Of a DNA stretch of 64,000 nt, positions 8,205-16,302 are shown one piece after another. Where the stretch lies: NCBI RefSeq assembly GCF_900176505.1, contig NZ_FWYB01000009.1:62001-126000 (forward strand), in the 5' to 3' direction. This DNA is from Pedobacter nyackensis (GTDB lineage Bacteria > Bacteroidota > Bacteroidia > Sphingobacteriales > Sphingobacteriaceae). The notes under the pieces were generated by a model that had not been told where the DNA came from, did no database searches, and saw only the letters and a program-made list of their open reading frames with translations. Numbering within the stretch: position 1 is the stretch's first letter; every line of letters begins with the position of its first letter. Position numbers and translations under genes: made by a program.

Positions 8205-10181
8205 TTAATACAATTGTTCAGAAATCTGACGTTTTTTACCATCAATGGTTAATGTCAAATCAACGATACCTTTTGCAAGGTTGTGTTTTGAACCTTCTTT
8301 AACATTAATTACCGGAGCTTTAGCACCTTCATAAGGATAAAGAACTGTAGTAAAACTTACCGTATTGTCGGTGTTCTTTGCTTTTTCAAATACAAAAGCA
8401 GGACGCGCAACTTCTTTCCTGTAGGAGTAAGATACTTTACCTTCTTCTTCAGTTAGTGTAGCACCTTTACCTAAGGTTTGAATCAATAGGTTATTACCAT
8501 CTTTGTATTGCGTTTGTACACTGTTCTGGTTTTTGTTAAACGCGGCGTTGCTTTTTTCAGCTAATTGGAAGTGAATACCAACATTGCCTTTTGCAGCACC
8601 TACAGCCTCATCAATGATTACAAAGTATTTTTTATCAATGAACAATACGCTGCGGCGATGGTTGAGGTCTTTGTAACTTGGGTTGCTGTAAACCAACAGA
8701 TCAACAGCAGGACTAGCTTTCCAGGTCATCAATTTGGCATTGTTAATGTCCATATTGTTATTGTCAAGCGTTAAAGTCTTGTGTACTTTAGTCTGACGGT
8801 AAGCCTCTCTCAGTTTCTGAATTTCTTCACTTCCGCTGTATACATAAGCGCCGGCATCAGGCATAAAGTTGCGGCCATTTACCCATAAGTCGAATGTACC
8901 ATTGTCGGGCTGACTGTGGAAGAATGCCGGTGGACTAGCTTTTAGTACCATTACAGTCGCATTTTCTTTCCAGCCATTTCTAAAGGTGTAAAAACCACCC
9001 GTTTTTAACGCACTTGATAAATAAGCCGGCGCGGTACCTTGCTTTCCTTCAGTAGCGAAATATTTAATTACCTGGTTTGTAGGATAAACTTCCTGCCATT
9101 CTTTATACTGCTTTACCATTTCATCCTTTTTAGCCAGTTTGGCATCACCAAACATAGGATAAGCGTAATCAGGGAAAGAAAAATCAGCCAGCGCAATAAT
9201 CATCTCTTCAATAGTTTTCTTATAGCTTTCAGGGAACTCATTAGACATTCCTGTCAACTGAGTCATACGCAGGGCCTTTAAGAAAATGTTGATTGTAGCT
9301 ACATGATAGTTTGGCGAAAGCTCAAAATGTACACCATCAGGATAAATTTGTTTCTTGATCTCTGAATTTAAGATATCAATACCACTTTTTCTCCAGGTCC
9401 CAGCGGCTTTCAACTCAGGGAAGAAACAACCTGCATAAATGATTCTTTGTGCTTCAAACAACAGGTGATTTCCTTTGTCAGAATAGTTATTAAGGATATG
9501 ATCAGCTTGTTGATTATAAATATTCAAGAATTCAAGCAGGAAATCAGGCGTAAAGTTAGGAGAGTTAACAAACATATTGAACATTCCTGTTTGGTCCTGG
9601 ATGCGGGTAGCCACCTCTAAAGGGCGCCACGCAAACCTGTCATTATCCTTAGATAATCCTTTTGGATTCTTTTTTACCCAGTCGCGGAACTGAAAGATCC
9701 ATTCTTTAGCATATTTCTCATCACCCGAAGCCCAGTAGGCCAGTCCCATTGGCTGCCACCAATAAGTACGGTGTAACTGCCAGCGGATCTCGTTATCTTT
9801 AATTGGCCAGTGTTGCCAGTTGATGTCTTTACCATAATCAATAAATCCATAGCCCGGGTGTACATAAAACTGATGCAGCATACCCTTATCAGCTTTTTCC
9901 TGTACACCCTCCGCAAGTTTTTTACCTGCAAACTTCGCTTGGTCTTCCTTGTTATAGTCAGGATGCTTGATGTTATCTCGTTTTCTGTAGTACTTTAATA
10001 AAGCTTTAGCTGCATTTTCATAATCATTTGCAGCTATAAGCTTATTTACTTCTTCCAGGCCGGGATAATTCAGATTCAGGTTACTGAAGCTGTCTTTTGA
10101 TACCCGATTGCTCTGCTGCTGCGCAAACAACAGGGTAGGGGCAAGAGTAAGCAAAAGGATGATCTTTTTTAGGTTCATCAT
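8205..10181 (-). CDS. Heparinase III-like heparan-sulfate lyase (PL12)
   Basis: The 658-residue protein has a signal peptide (cleavage near LLFAQQQ, about 20-23), an N-terminal alpha/alpha toroid (about 30-370) and a C-terminal beta-sandwich. It aligns by eye with the 659-residue heparinase III of Pedobacter heparinus along its whole length, with a constant offset of two residues at the reported catalytic positions: N238 in KGNHLLFEAQR, Y292 in FELSPNYHVA and H422 in FHSQPDNGTF (N240, Y294 and H424 in my recollection of the P. heparinus enzyme). It should cleave low-sulfated heparan sulfate by beta-elimination in the periplasm, leaving 4,5-unsaturated uronates. It is 14 bp downstream of the GH88 gene, which removes exactly that residue, so both are probably one transcript. 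The sequence clearly differs from the remembered HepC, so it is an orthologue in another strain or a paralogue. Confidence 0.93.
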   Translation of the reverse strand: MMNLKKIILLLTLAPTLLFAQQQSNRVSKDSFSNLNLNYPGLEEVNKLIAANDYENAAKALLKYYRKRDNIKHPDYNKEDQAKFAGKKLAEGVQEKADKGMLHQFYVHPGYGFIDYGKDINWQHWPIKDNEIRWQLHRTYWWQPMGLAYWASGDEKYAKEWIFQFRDWVKKNPKGLSKDNDRFAWRPLEVATRIQDQTGMFNMFVNSPNFTPDFLLEFLNIYNQQADHILNNYSDKGNHLLFEAQRIIYAGCFFPELKAAGTWRKSGIDILNSEIKKQIYPDGVHFELSPNYHVATINIFLKALRMTQLTGMSNEFPESYKKTIEEMIIALADFSFPDYAYPMFGDAKLAKKDEMVKQYKEWQEVYPTNQVIKYFATEGKQGTAPAYLSSALKTGGFYTFRNGWKENATVMVLKASPPAFFHSQPDNGTFDLWVNGRNFMPDAGAYVYSGSEEIQKLREAYRQTKVHKTLTLDNNNMDINNAKLMTWKASPAVDLLVYSNPSYKDLNHRRSVLFIDKKYFVIIDEAVGAAKGNVGIHFQLAEKSNAAFNKNQNSVQTQYKDGNNLLIQTLGKGATLTEEEGKVSYSYRKEVARPAFVFEKAKNTDNTVSFTTVLYPYEGAKAPVINVKEGSKHNLAKGIVDLTLTIDGKKRQISEQLY

Positions 10182-10195
10182 TATTTGGTTCTAAA

Positions 10196-11404
10196 TTAAG
10201 ACTGGGCGATTGTTTTTAAGTCAATTTTTTTAATCTCAGCATATCTTTTCAATGCTTCCAGATAGTAATAATCTGCATAGTTCAAAGGTGTATCGATCTC
10301 TGAATTGTAAAGGAACGCACCTACACTATGTTTAAGGATAAAAAATTGATTCTCTCCAGGTTTTGCTAAATACTCGTCTGATGACAAGGTTTTCAATATA
10401 TCTTCAGCAAATTTAAAGTATTTATCACCGTCTTTTACCTGTGTACTTAAATCTAACAGCGCAGAAGCGATTACAGCAGCAGCAGAAGCATCTCTTGGCG
10501 AACGGTCTGAGTTATGTACATCAAAATCCCAAAGTGGAATTTTATCCTTAGGCATTTTCGGGTGATTCATGATAAACGAAGCGATATGTTCAGCCTGTTG
10601 AATGAATTTTTTGTCTTTGGTATCTTTAAAACTCATGGTGTAGCCATATACTGCCCATGCTTGTCCTCTGGCCCATGCCGAATTGTGTGTCAGACCCTGG
10701 TGGGTTTCTCTTTGTAATACTTTTCCGGATAAAGTATCGTAACTGATTACATGGTATGAGCTGTAATCTTTTCTGAAATGGTTCTTCATTGTAGTTACGG
10801 CATGCGTTTTAGCTGCAGCAAACCATTCCGGTTTATTGAATTCATTTCCTGCCCAGTATAAATACTCCAGATTCATCAGGTTATCAATAATTACCGGGAA
10901 TTGCCAGTGACCGAAATCCCAAGAACGGATAGCACCTACTTTTTTGTTGAAACGTGCATATAAATTTGCTGCACCATTCTCAAGAGGTTTGCGGTAAATT
11001 TTATCACCGGTTAATCTGTAGCCATTACCATATGAGCAATACAACATAAAGCCTAAGTCGTGTGTATCTTTTATATATTGTAGTGAGTCTAACCCAAGTG
11101 TAAACCTTTTGGCTTCTGCGGCTAAATTTTTATCACCCGATAATTCGTATCCGTACCATAAAGTACCTGGAAAAAATCCGGTTGTCCAATCGCGTACAGG
11201 AGCAAGTCTTACTGTTCCATCAGGGTTGATCGATCTTGGATTCATTCCCGGTGTAAAAGTTTGCGCTGCTTTGGTTAACTGGTATACCGCAGTTTTTGTT
11301 GACTTCTTTAACCAATCATCTCCGTTGTCCTTCGTGACTGCCATACTATTTGTTGAACCTATCAAAGCGATAGTGGCAACAAATGAACCTAGTAGTGTTT
11401 TCAT
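10196..11404 (-). CDS. Unsaturated glucuronyl hydrolase (GH88 delta-4,5-glycuronidase)
   Basis: The 402-residue protein has a signal peptide (MKTLLGSFVATIALIGSTNS) and the GH88 alpha/alpha barrel. It hydrates the C4=C5 bond of the unsaturated uronic acid left by lyases, releasing the amino sugar. Candidate acid and nucleophile aspartates are D116 in THDLGFMLYCS and D174 in PVIIDNLMN, and HNSAWARGQAWAVYGY is the aromatic block of the active site. Length and N-terminus match the 402-residue delta-4,5-glycuronidase described from Flavobacterium heparinum. It is the first gene of the leftward unit with the heparinase III-like gene and is divergent from the first sulfatase. Reported enzymes of this type prefer disaccharides without a 2-O-sulfate, which fits the 2-O-sulfatase candidate nearby. 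Confidence 0.93.
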   Translation of the reverse strand: MKTLLGSFVATIALIGSTNSMAVTKDNGDDWLKKSTKTAVYQLTKAAQTFTPGMNPRSINPDGTVRLAPVRDWTTGFFPGTLWYGYELSGDKNLAAEAKRFTLGLDSLQYIKDTHDLGFMLYCSYGNGYRLTGDKIYRKPLENGAANLYARFNKKVGAIRSWDFGHWQFPVIIDNLMNLEYLYWAGNEFNKPEWFAAAKTHAVTTMKNHFRKDYSSYHVISYDTLSGKVLQRETHQGLTHNSAWARGQAWAVYGYTMSFKDTKDKKFIQQAEHIASFIMNHPKMPKDKIPLWDFDVHNSDRSPRDASAAAVIASALLDLSTQVKDGDKYFKFAEDILKTLSSDEYLAKPGENQFFILKHSVGAFLYNSEIDTPLNYADYYYLEALKRYAEIKKIDLKTIAQS

Positions 11405-11752
11405 AATTATGCTTTTGTTTTTTAATGCAGTTTGAGCTGTTAATTTTAGATATTAATGATTTTATGAAGGTAGGTACGATAAAAAACAGAAGATTTCGAT
11501 ATCGGATATATTCATTTAGGAATTGGTGAATCTTTAAATTTTTTTAAGGATTTTTTGGATTTGACTTGACCTATTTGCTCGTAAAATGAGTTTAACGATG
11601 CGCTTTCGCAAAATAATCAGTGGATTCATCAAAAGTGATACGATTTTAAACAATACCTAAATCGGTTCTTGGGGGACTGCTATATATTCGTTTTTCCCTG
11701 CGGGGGAGCGCAATTAAAAACCTAACCTTACATAAAAACCTGAATATTAAAA
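11405..11752. promoter_or_regulatory. Divergent promoter region of the heparan-sulfate locus
   Basis: This 348-bp gap separates the leftward GH88/PL12 unit from the rightward sulfatase unit, so both main promoters of the locus should lie here. The hybrid regulator encoded downstream is the natural candidate to bind it. An AT-rich TATATTCG at 11683-11690 resembles a Bacteroidota -7 element, but I see no well-spaced -33 partner and no repeat I would call an operator. The assignment rests on gene layout. Confidence 0.5.
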
Positions 11753-13396
11753 ATGGGTAATTTGAAACTTATTTTGTCTTGTTTTGTGGCCGGCATGGCC
11801 CTTAGTTCATGTCAGCAACCAAATACAGGGTCAAGTACTAAAAGGCCTAACATTGTGTTCATCATGACGGATGATCATACCATTCAGGCTATGAGTGCTT
11901 ATGGCAGTAAACTTATTAAAACGCCCAATCTGGACAAAATTGCCAGCGAGGGCATTTTGTTTAATAACTGTTTTGTCACCAATGCTGTATGCGGCCCATC
12001 AAGGGCCACTATCCTGACCGGTAAGTACAGCCATATCAATGGGCTTACTGATAACGCCAAAGTGTTTGATAGCACTCAGGTGATCTATCCGCAACTGCTC
12101 AAGAAAGCCGGTTACCAAACTGCAATGATCGGTAAATGGCATTTGGGTTCAACGCCTATGGGCTTCGATTATTACAGCATTTTGCCTAACCAAGGGCAGT
12201 ATTATCAGCCTGAGTTTTTCGAGAATGGTCATACTGTTAAGGAACAAGGCTATGTTACCGATGTGATTACGGATAAGGCTATTGGTTTCCTTGAGAAAAG
12301 AGACCACGACAAGCCTTTTATGATGATTTATCAGCATAAAGCACCGCACCGCAACTGGTTGGCTGCACCAAGACACCTGGGAATGTTTGATGATACTGTT
12401 TTTCCTGAACCGGATAATCTATTGGATGATTTTAAAAACAGGGGTAGAGCTGCTAAAGAGCAATTGATGAACATCTCTACTGACATGTGGAGTGCCTGGG
12501 ATCTTAAAATGATGTCCACAGCACAGCTCGACTCTATGGCTAAATTGCCTAAAGAGAAGAAATTTAAAGATGCCAAGGGTGATGATTATCAGCAAGCCAA
12601 TGATCCATCATTGGATAAAGCCCGTTTTTTTGAAGTATACAACAGAATGACTGTTGAAGAGAAAGCAAAGTGGAGAAAGGTATACGACAAACGTGTAGCT
12701 GAATTTAAAAAGCTAAACCCTAAAGGTGCGGATCTGGTACGTTGGAAATATCAGCAATACATGCGCGATTATCTTGCTTGTGTGGTTTCTGTTGATGAAA
12801 ACGTAGGCAGGTTAATGGATTACCTGAAAAAAATTGGGGAGTTAGATAATACCATTATTGTATATACTTCGGATCAAGGTTTTTATCTGGGAGAACATGG
12901 GTATTTCGATAAGCGTTTTATGTACGATGTATCTTTCAGAACACCTTTATTGGTTAGATATCCTGCCGCTATTAAAGCCGGTTCGGTAAGTAATGCTTTT
13001 GCCATGAACCTTGATTTTGCACCAACATTACTGGATTATGCTGGAGTTAAAATACCTGATGATATGCAAGGTGTTTCTCTGCGCCCGGTATTGGATAATG
13101 CAGGTAAAGCGCCTGAAAACTGGCGTAAAGCAGTGTATTATCACTACTATGAATACCCAAGCTGGCATATGGTAAAAAGACATTATGGTATCAGAACAGA
13201 GCGTTATAAGTTGATCCACTTTTACAATGATGTAGATGAATGGGAGCTCTATGACCTGCATAAAGATCCAAAGGAAATGAACAATCTATATGGCAATAAA
13301 GCTTATCAGCCTGTAGTTCGGGAACTAAAAGAACAACTTAAAAAACTCCAGGAGCAATACAAAGACACTAATCCAACAGAAGCGGTAACTAAATAA
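11753..13396 (+). CDS. S1-family sulfatase, candidate glucosamine 6-O-sulfatase
   Basis: The 547-residue lipoprotein (signal with lipobox MALSSC, cysteine 20) is an S1 sulfatase. The formylglycine motif CGPSR is at 80-84 followed by ATILTGK, metal-binding DD is at 40-41, GKWHLG follows near 125, and SDQGFYLGEHGYFDKR at about 373 is the second metal site. After conversion of C80 to formylglycine it would remove sulfate esters from heparan-sulfate fragments. The long C-terminal part with EWELYDLHKDPKEMNNL is typical of the family of human GNS-like and B. thetaiotaomicron 6-O-sulfatases. Specificity is inferred from overall type and from the two neighbours looking like N- and 2-O-sulfatases. It is first in the rightward unit, with no gap to the next sulfatase. 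Confidence 0.85.
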   Translation: MGNLKLILSCFVAGMALSSCQQPNTGSSTKRPNIVFIMTDDHTIQAMSAYGSKLIKTPNLDKIASEGILFNNCFVTNAVCGPSRATILTGKYSHINGLTDNAKVFDSTQVIYPQLLKKAGYQTAMIGKWHLGSTPMGFDYYSILPNQGQYYQPEFFENGHTVKEQGYVTDVITDKAIGFLEKRDHDKPFMMIYQHKAPHRNWLAAPRHLGMFDDTVFPEPDNLLDDFKNRGRAAKEQLMNISTDMWSAWDLKMMSTAQLDSMAKLPKEKKFKDAKGDDYQQANDPSLDKARFFEVYNRMTVEEKAKWRKVYDKRVAEFKKLNPKGADLVRWKYQQYMRDYLACVVSVDENVGRLMDYLKKIGELDNTIIVYTSDQGFYLGEHGYFDKRFMYDVSFRTPLLVRYPAAIKAGSVSNAFAMNLDFAPTLLDYAGVKIPDDMQGVSLRPVLDNAGKAPENWRKAVYYHYYEYPSWHMVKRHYGIRTERYKLIHFYNDVDEWELYDLHKDPKEMNNLYGNKAYQPVVRELKEQLKKLQEQYKDTNPTEAVTK

Positions 13397-14902
13397 ATGA
13401 CGAATATGAAGTTTAACAATTTTAAATACATTCCTGCAGCACTAATGATGGTGCTTACCTGGGCTTCCTGCTCCCCTGAAAAGAAACAAGAGCGTCCAAA
13501 TATCCTGATGATCATGTCTGATAACCAGTCATGGAACCATGTGGGTAGCTATGGCGATAAAACAGTACGTACCCCTAATATGGATTTAATTGCCAAACAG
13601 GGTGTGCGTTTTACCAATGCCTTTTGCAGTTCTCCTTCTTGCACACCTGCAAGGGCAGCCATGCTAACCGGTCAGGATATCTGGAGACTCGAAGATGGTG
13701 CCAATTTATGGGGCGTATTACCTGTTAAGTACAAAGTATATCCGGACTTGCTGGAAGAATCGGGCTATGCGATCGGTTTCCAGGGAAAAGGTTGGGGGCC
13801 AGGTAGCTTCGAAGCTAACAAACGTCCTCGTAATCCAGGAGGAAACAAGTATGCTAGCTTTAGTGAGTTCTTAAAAAACAAAAAAGAAGGTCCATGGAGC
13901 TATTGGGTAAGCAGCTTACATCCACACAGACCATATGTAGTTGGTTCTGGTGCTAAAGCGGGTATTGATCCAACAAAAGTAACCGTTCCGGGCTATTTAC
14001 CGGATCATCCGGATGTGCGTAAGGATATTGCAGATTATTACGCGGCAATTGAAACTTTCGATCAGGAACTTGGACAAATATTAGCTGAATTGAAACAAAG
14101 TGGACAGTTAGACAATACCGTAATTGTAGTATGTAGTGATAACGGCTGGCAAATGCCAAGGGGTTTAGCCAACCTATATGATTTTGGAACTCACGTACCA
14201 ATGATCATTTCATGGCCAGGTAAATTCAAACAGAATGTAGTTTCTGATCATTTGGTTACACTGAACGATTTAGCGCCTACGTTTTTACAATTGGGTAATG
14301 TGGCTGTACCAGCAGATATGACAGGTAAAAGTTTATTGCCGGTAGTAACAGAAGGAAAAGCAGAGGAGAAAGAAAGAGACTTTGTCGTATTAGGACGTGA
14401 GCGTCATGCCTTTGTGCGTCAGCATGGTTTAGGATACCCGGGTAGGGCAATCCGTACCAAAGATTTTCTATACATCAGAAATTATGAGCCGGGAAGATGG
14501 CCAGCTGGTGATCCACCATTGTATGGTGACATCGATCCCTATATGTTAAACTATCCGGGACCAGCTAAATTCTATATGATTGCAAATAAAGACAATCCGG
14601 CAGTAAAACCAATGTTTGAATTAGGTTTCGGTAAACGTCCTGCAGAGGAGTTGTTTGATGTAAAAAATGACCCTGATCAGTTGCATAACCTTGCCGCAGA
14701 TGCAAAGTATGCTAAAATCAAGGAAACACTTGCAACGCAGATGAAGGGATATCTTGTTCAAACCAAAGATCCGCGTATGGGCAATAGTAAATTAATTTGG
14801 GACAGTACTCCGTATTTCAGCGAGATCGATAAAACACCGCGCCCAAGTGCCGAAGCTCAAAAACAGTTTAAGCTGGATTCTATTTACAATTATTTGAATT
14901 AA
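13397..14902 (+). CDS. S1-family sulfatase, SGSH-like (candidate heparan N-sulfatase)
   Basis: The 501-residue lipoprotein (TWASC, cysteine 25) starts directly after the previous stop codon; a second ATG at 13406 is an alternative start. It resembles N-sulfoglucosamine sulfohydrolase (human SGSH, 502 residues) in size and in the block CSDNGWQMPRGLANLYDFGT near 247-266, where SGSH has SDNG-x-PFPSGRTNLY. The formylglycine motif reads CTPAR (82-86), with alanine where most sulfatases have serine, and the N-terminal metal site reads SDN (41-43) rather than DD. The core C-x-P-x-R is intact, so it is expected to be active. It would remove the N-sulfate from GlcNS. Specificity is inferred from similarity and context. 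Confidence 0.85.
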   Translation: MTNMKFNNFKYIPAALMMVLTWASCSPEKKQERPNILMIMSDNQSWNHVGSYGDKTVRTPNMDLIAKQGVRFTNAFCSSPSCTPARAAMLTGQDIWRLEDGANLWGVLPVKYKVYPDLLEESGYAIGFQGKGWGPGSFEANKRPRNPGGNKYASFSEFLKNKKEGPWSYWVSSLHPHRPYVVGSGAKAGIDPTKVTVPGYLPDHPDVRKDIADYYAAIETFDQELGQILAELKQSGQLDNTVIVVCSDNGWQMPRGLANLYDFGTHVPMIISWPGKFKQNVVSDHLVTLNDLAPTFLQLGNVAVPADMTGKSLLPVVTEGKAEEKERDFVVLGRERHAFVRQHGLGYPGRAIRTKDFLYIRNYEPGRWPAGDPPLYGDIDPYMLNYPGPAKFYMIANKDNPAVKPMFELGFGKRPAEELFDVKNDPDQLHNLAADAKYAKIKETLATQMKGYLVQTKDPRMGNSKLIWDSTPYFSEIDKTPRPSAEAQKQFKLDSIYNYLN

Positions 14903-14904
14903 GT

Positions 14905-16299
14905 ATGAAGACGTACAAAATGAAAGGATTACTGATCGCTGTCACTTTGTTGGCCGGATTTGGGAATGTTGGTGCTCAGGCTCAAAAGGCAATTGCCTCA
15001 AAGCCAAATATTATCATCATTATGACCGATCAGCAAACTGCTGATGCGATGAGTAATGCCGGGAACAAGGATTTACATACACCTGCCATGGATAAATTGG
15101 CAGCTAATGGAACCCGCTTTACCCGCGCTTATTGCGCTCAGCCACTTTGTACGCCTTCGAGATCAGCTATCTTTAGTGGCAAAATGCCTCATGAATCGGG
15201 CTTTACCGGCAATGCGCCGGAGAAAGACGGACAATGGCCTGATTCGGTACTAATGATGGGTAAAATATTTAAGGCAGGAGGCTATAAAACCGGCTATGTC
15301 GGTAAATGGCACCTGCCTGTTCCTGCTACCAAAATCGAACAACATGGTTTTGAAACCATCAGTAATACAGGTCCCGGTGATTATACTGATGCAGTTACTC
15401 CATCACATTGCGCTGCTTTTATAAAAAAGAACAAAGATAACCCTTTCTTATTGGTCGCTTCTTTTCTTAATCCCCACGACATTTGCGAATGGGCCAGAGG
15501 CGATAATTTAAAAATGGATGTAATAGATGCTTCACCGGATACGGCTTTATGTCCAAAACTTCCTGCAAACTGGAGAATCTCCCCAAATGAACCTGCTATC
15601 ATTAGAGAACAGCAGAAAGTAAGTCCACGTACGTATCCATCAGTTGGTTGGGATGAAGCGCAATGGCGTAAATACCGTTGGGCTTATAACCGTTTGGTAG
15701 AGAAGGTAGACAACTATGTGGCCATGGTTTTGGGGTCCTTAAAGAAGTACGGTATTGAAGACAATACCATCATCATTTTCACAAGTGATCACGGTGATGG
15801 TTATGCGGCACATGAGTGGAACCAAAAGCAGGTTCTTTATGAAGAGTCAGCTAAAATACCATTCATGATTTCTAAAATCGGACAATGGAAAGCTAAAACT
15901 GATGACCAATTGGTATGTAATGGGATTGATATTATCCCTACAATATGTGGCTTTGCCGGTATTGAGGCACCTGCCTATTTAAAAGGGGCAAATCTAAAGG
16001 AACGTATCGAAAACCCTAGGGTTAATTTACGCGATACATTGGTTATAGAAACAGACTTTGCCGATAACGAGGTACTATTGGGGATCAAGGGAAGAGCCGT
16101 AATTACTAAAGAATTTAAGTATATCGTATACGATAAAGGAGAAATTAAAGAGCAACTGTTTAGTTTGCAGAATGATCCGGGCGAAATGGATAACCTGGCT
16201 GTAAAAGCTTCTCATAAAAAAACATTGAATCAAATGCGCGCTTATCTTAAGAAATGGTGTAAAGAGCATCAGGACTCATTTTACGCGTTAAAAAAATAA
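14905..16299 (+). CDS. S1-family sulfatase, heparan 2-O-sulfatase type
   Basis: The 464-residue protein has a signal peptide ending near NVGAQAQ (about 25). The formylglycine motif is CTPSR at 82-86. I recognise it as the counterpart of the Flavobacterium heparinum 2-O-sulfatase, whose catalytic cysteine is also residue 82 as I recall. Similar blocks are MTDQQTADAMSNAGNKD, KMPHESGFTGN and FLNPHDICEWARGDNLKMD. It removes the 2-O-sulfate from the unsaturated uronate of lyase products, a step needed before the GH88 glycuronidase can act. It starts 2 bp after the N-sulfatase-like stop and 3 bp before the PL15-like lyase start, so the genes are translationally packed. The 2-O assignment is the firmest of the three sulfatases. 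Confidence 0.92.
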   Translation: MKTYKMKGLLIAVTLLAGFGNVGAQAQKAIASKPNIIIIMTDQQTADAMSNAGNKDLHTPAMDKLAANGTRFTRAYCAQPLCTPSRSAIFSGKMPHESGFTGNAPEKDGQWPDSVLMMGKIFKAGGYKTGYVGKWHLPVPATKIEQHGFETISNTGPGDYTDAVTPSHCAAFIKKNKDNPFLLVASFLNPHDICEWARGDNLKMDVIDASPDTALCPKLPANWRISPNEPAIIREQQKVSPRTYPSVGWDEAQWRKYRWAYNRLVEKVDNYVAMVLGSLKKYGIEDNTIIIFTSDHGDGYAAHEWNQKQVLYEESAKIPFMISKIGQWKAKTDDQLVCNGIDIIPTICGFAGIEAPAYLKGANLKERIENPRVNLRDTLVIETDFADNEVLLGIKGRAVITKEFKYIVYDKGEIKEQLFSLQNDPGEMDNLAVKASHKKTLNQMRAYLKKWCKEHQDSFYALKK

Positions 16300-16302
16300 A
16301 CT

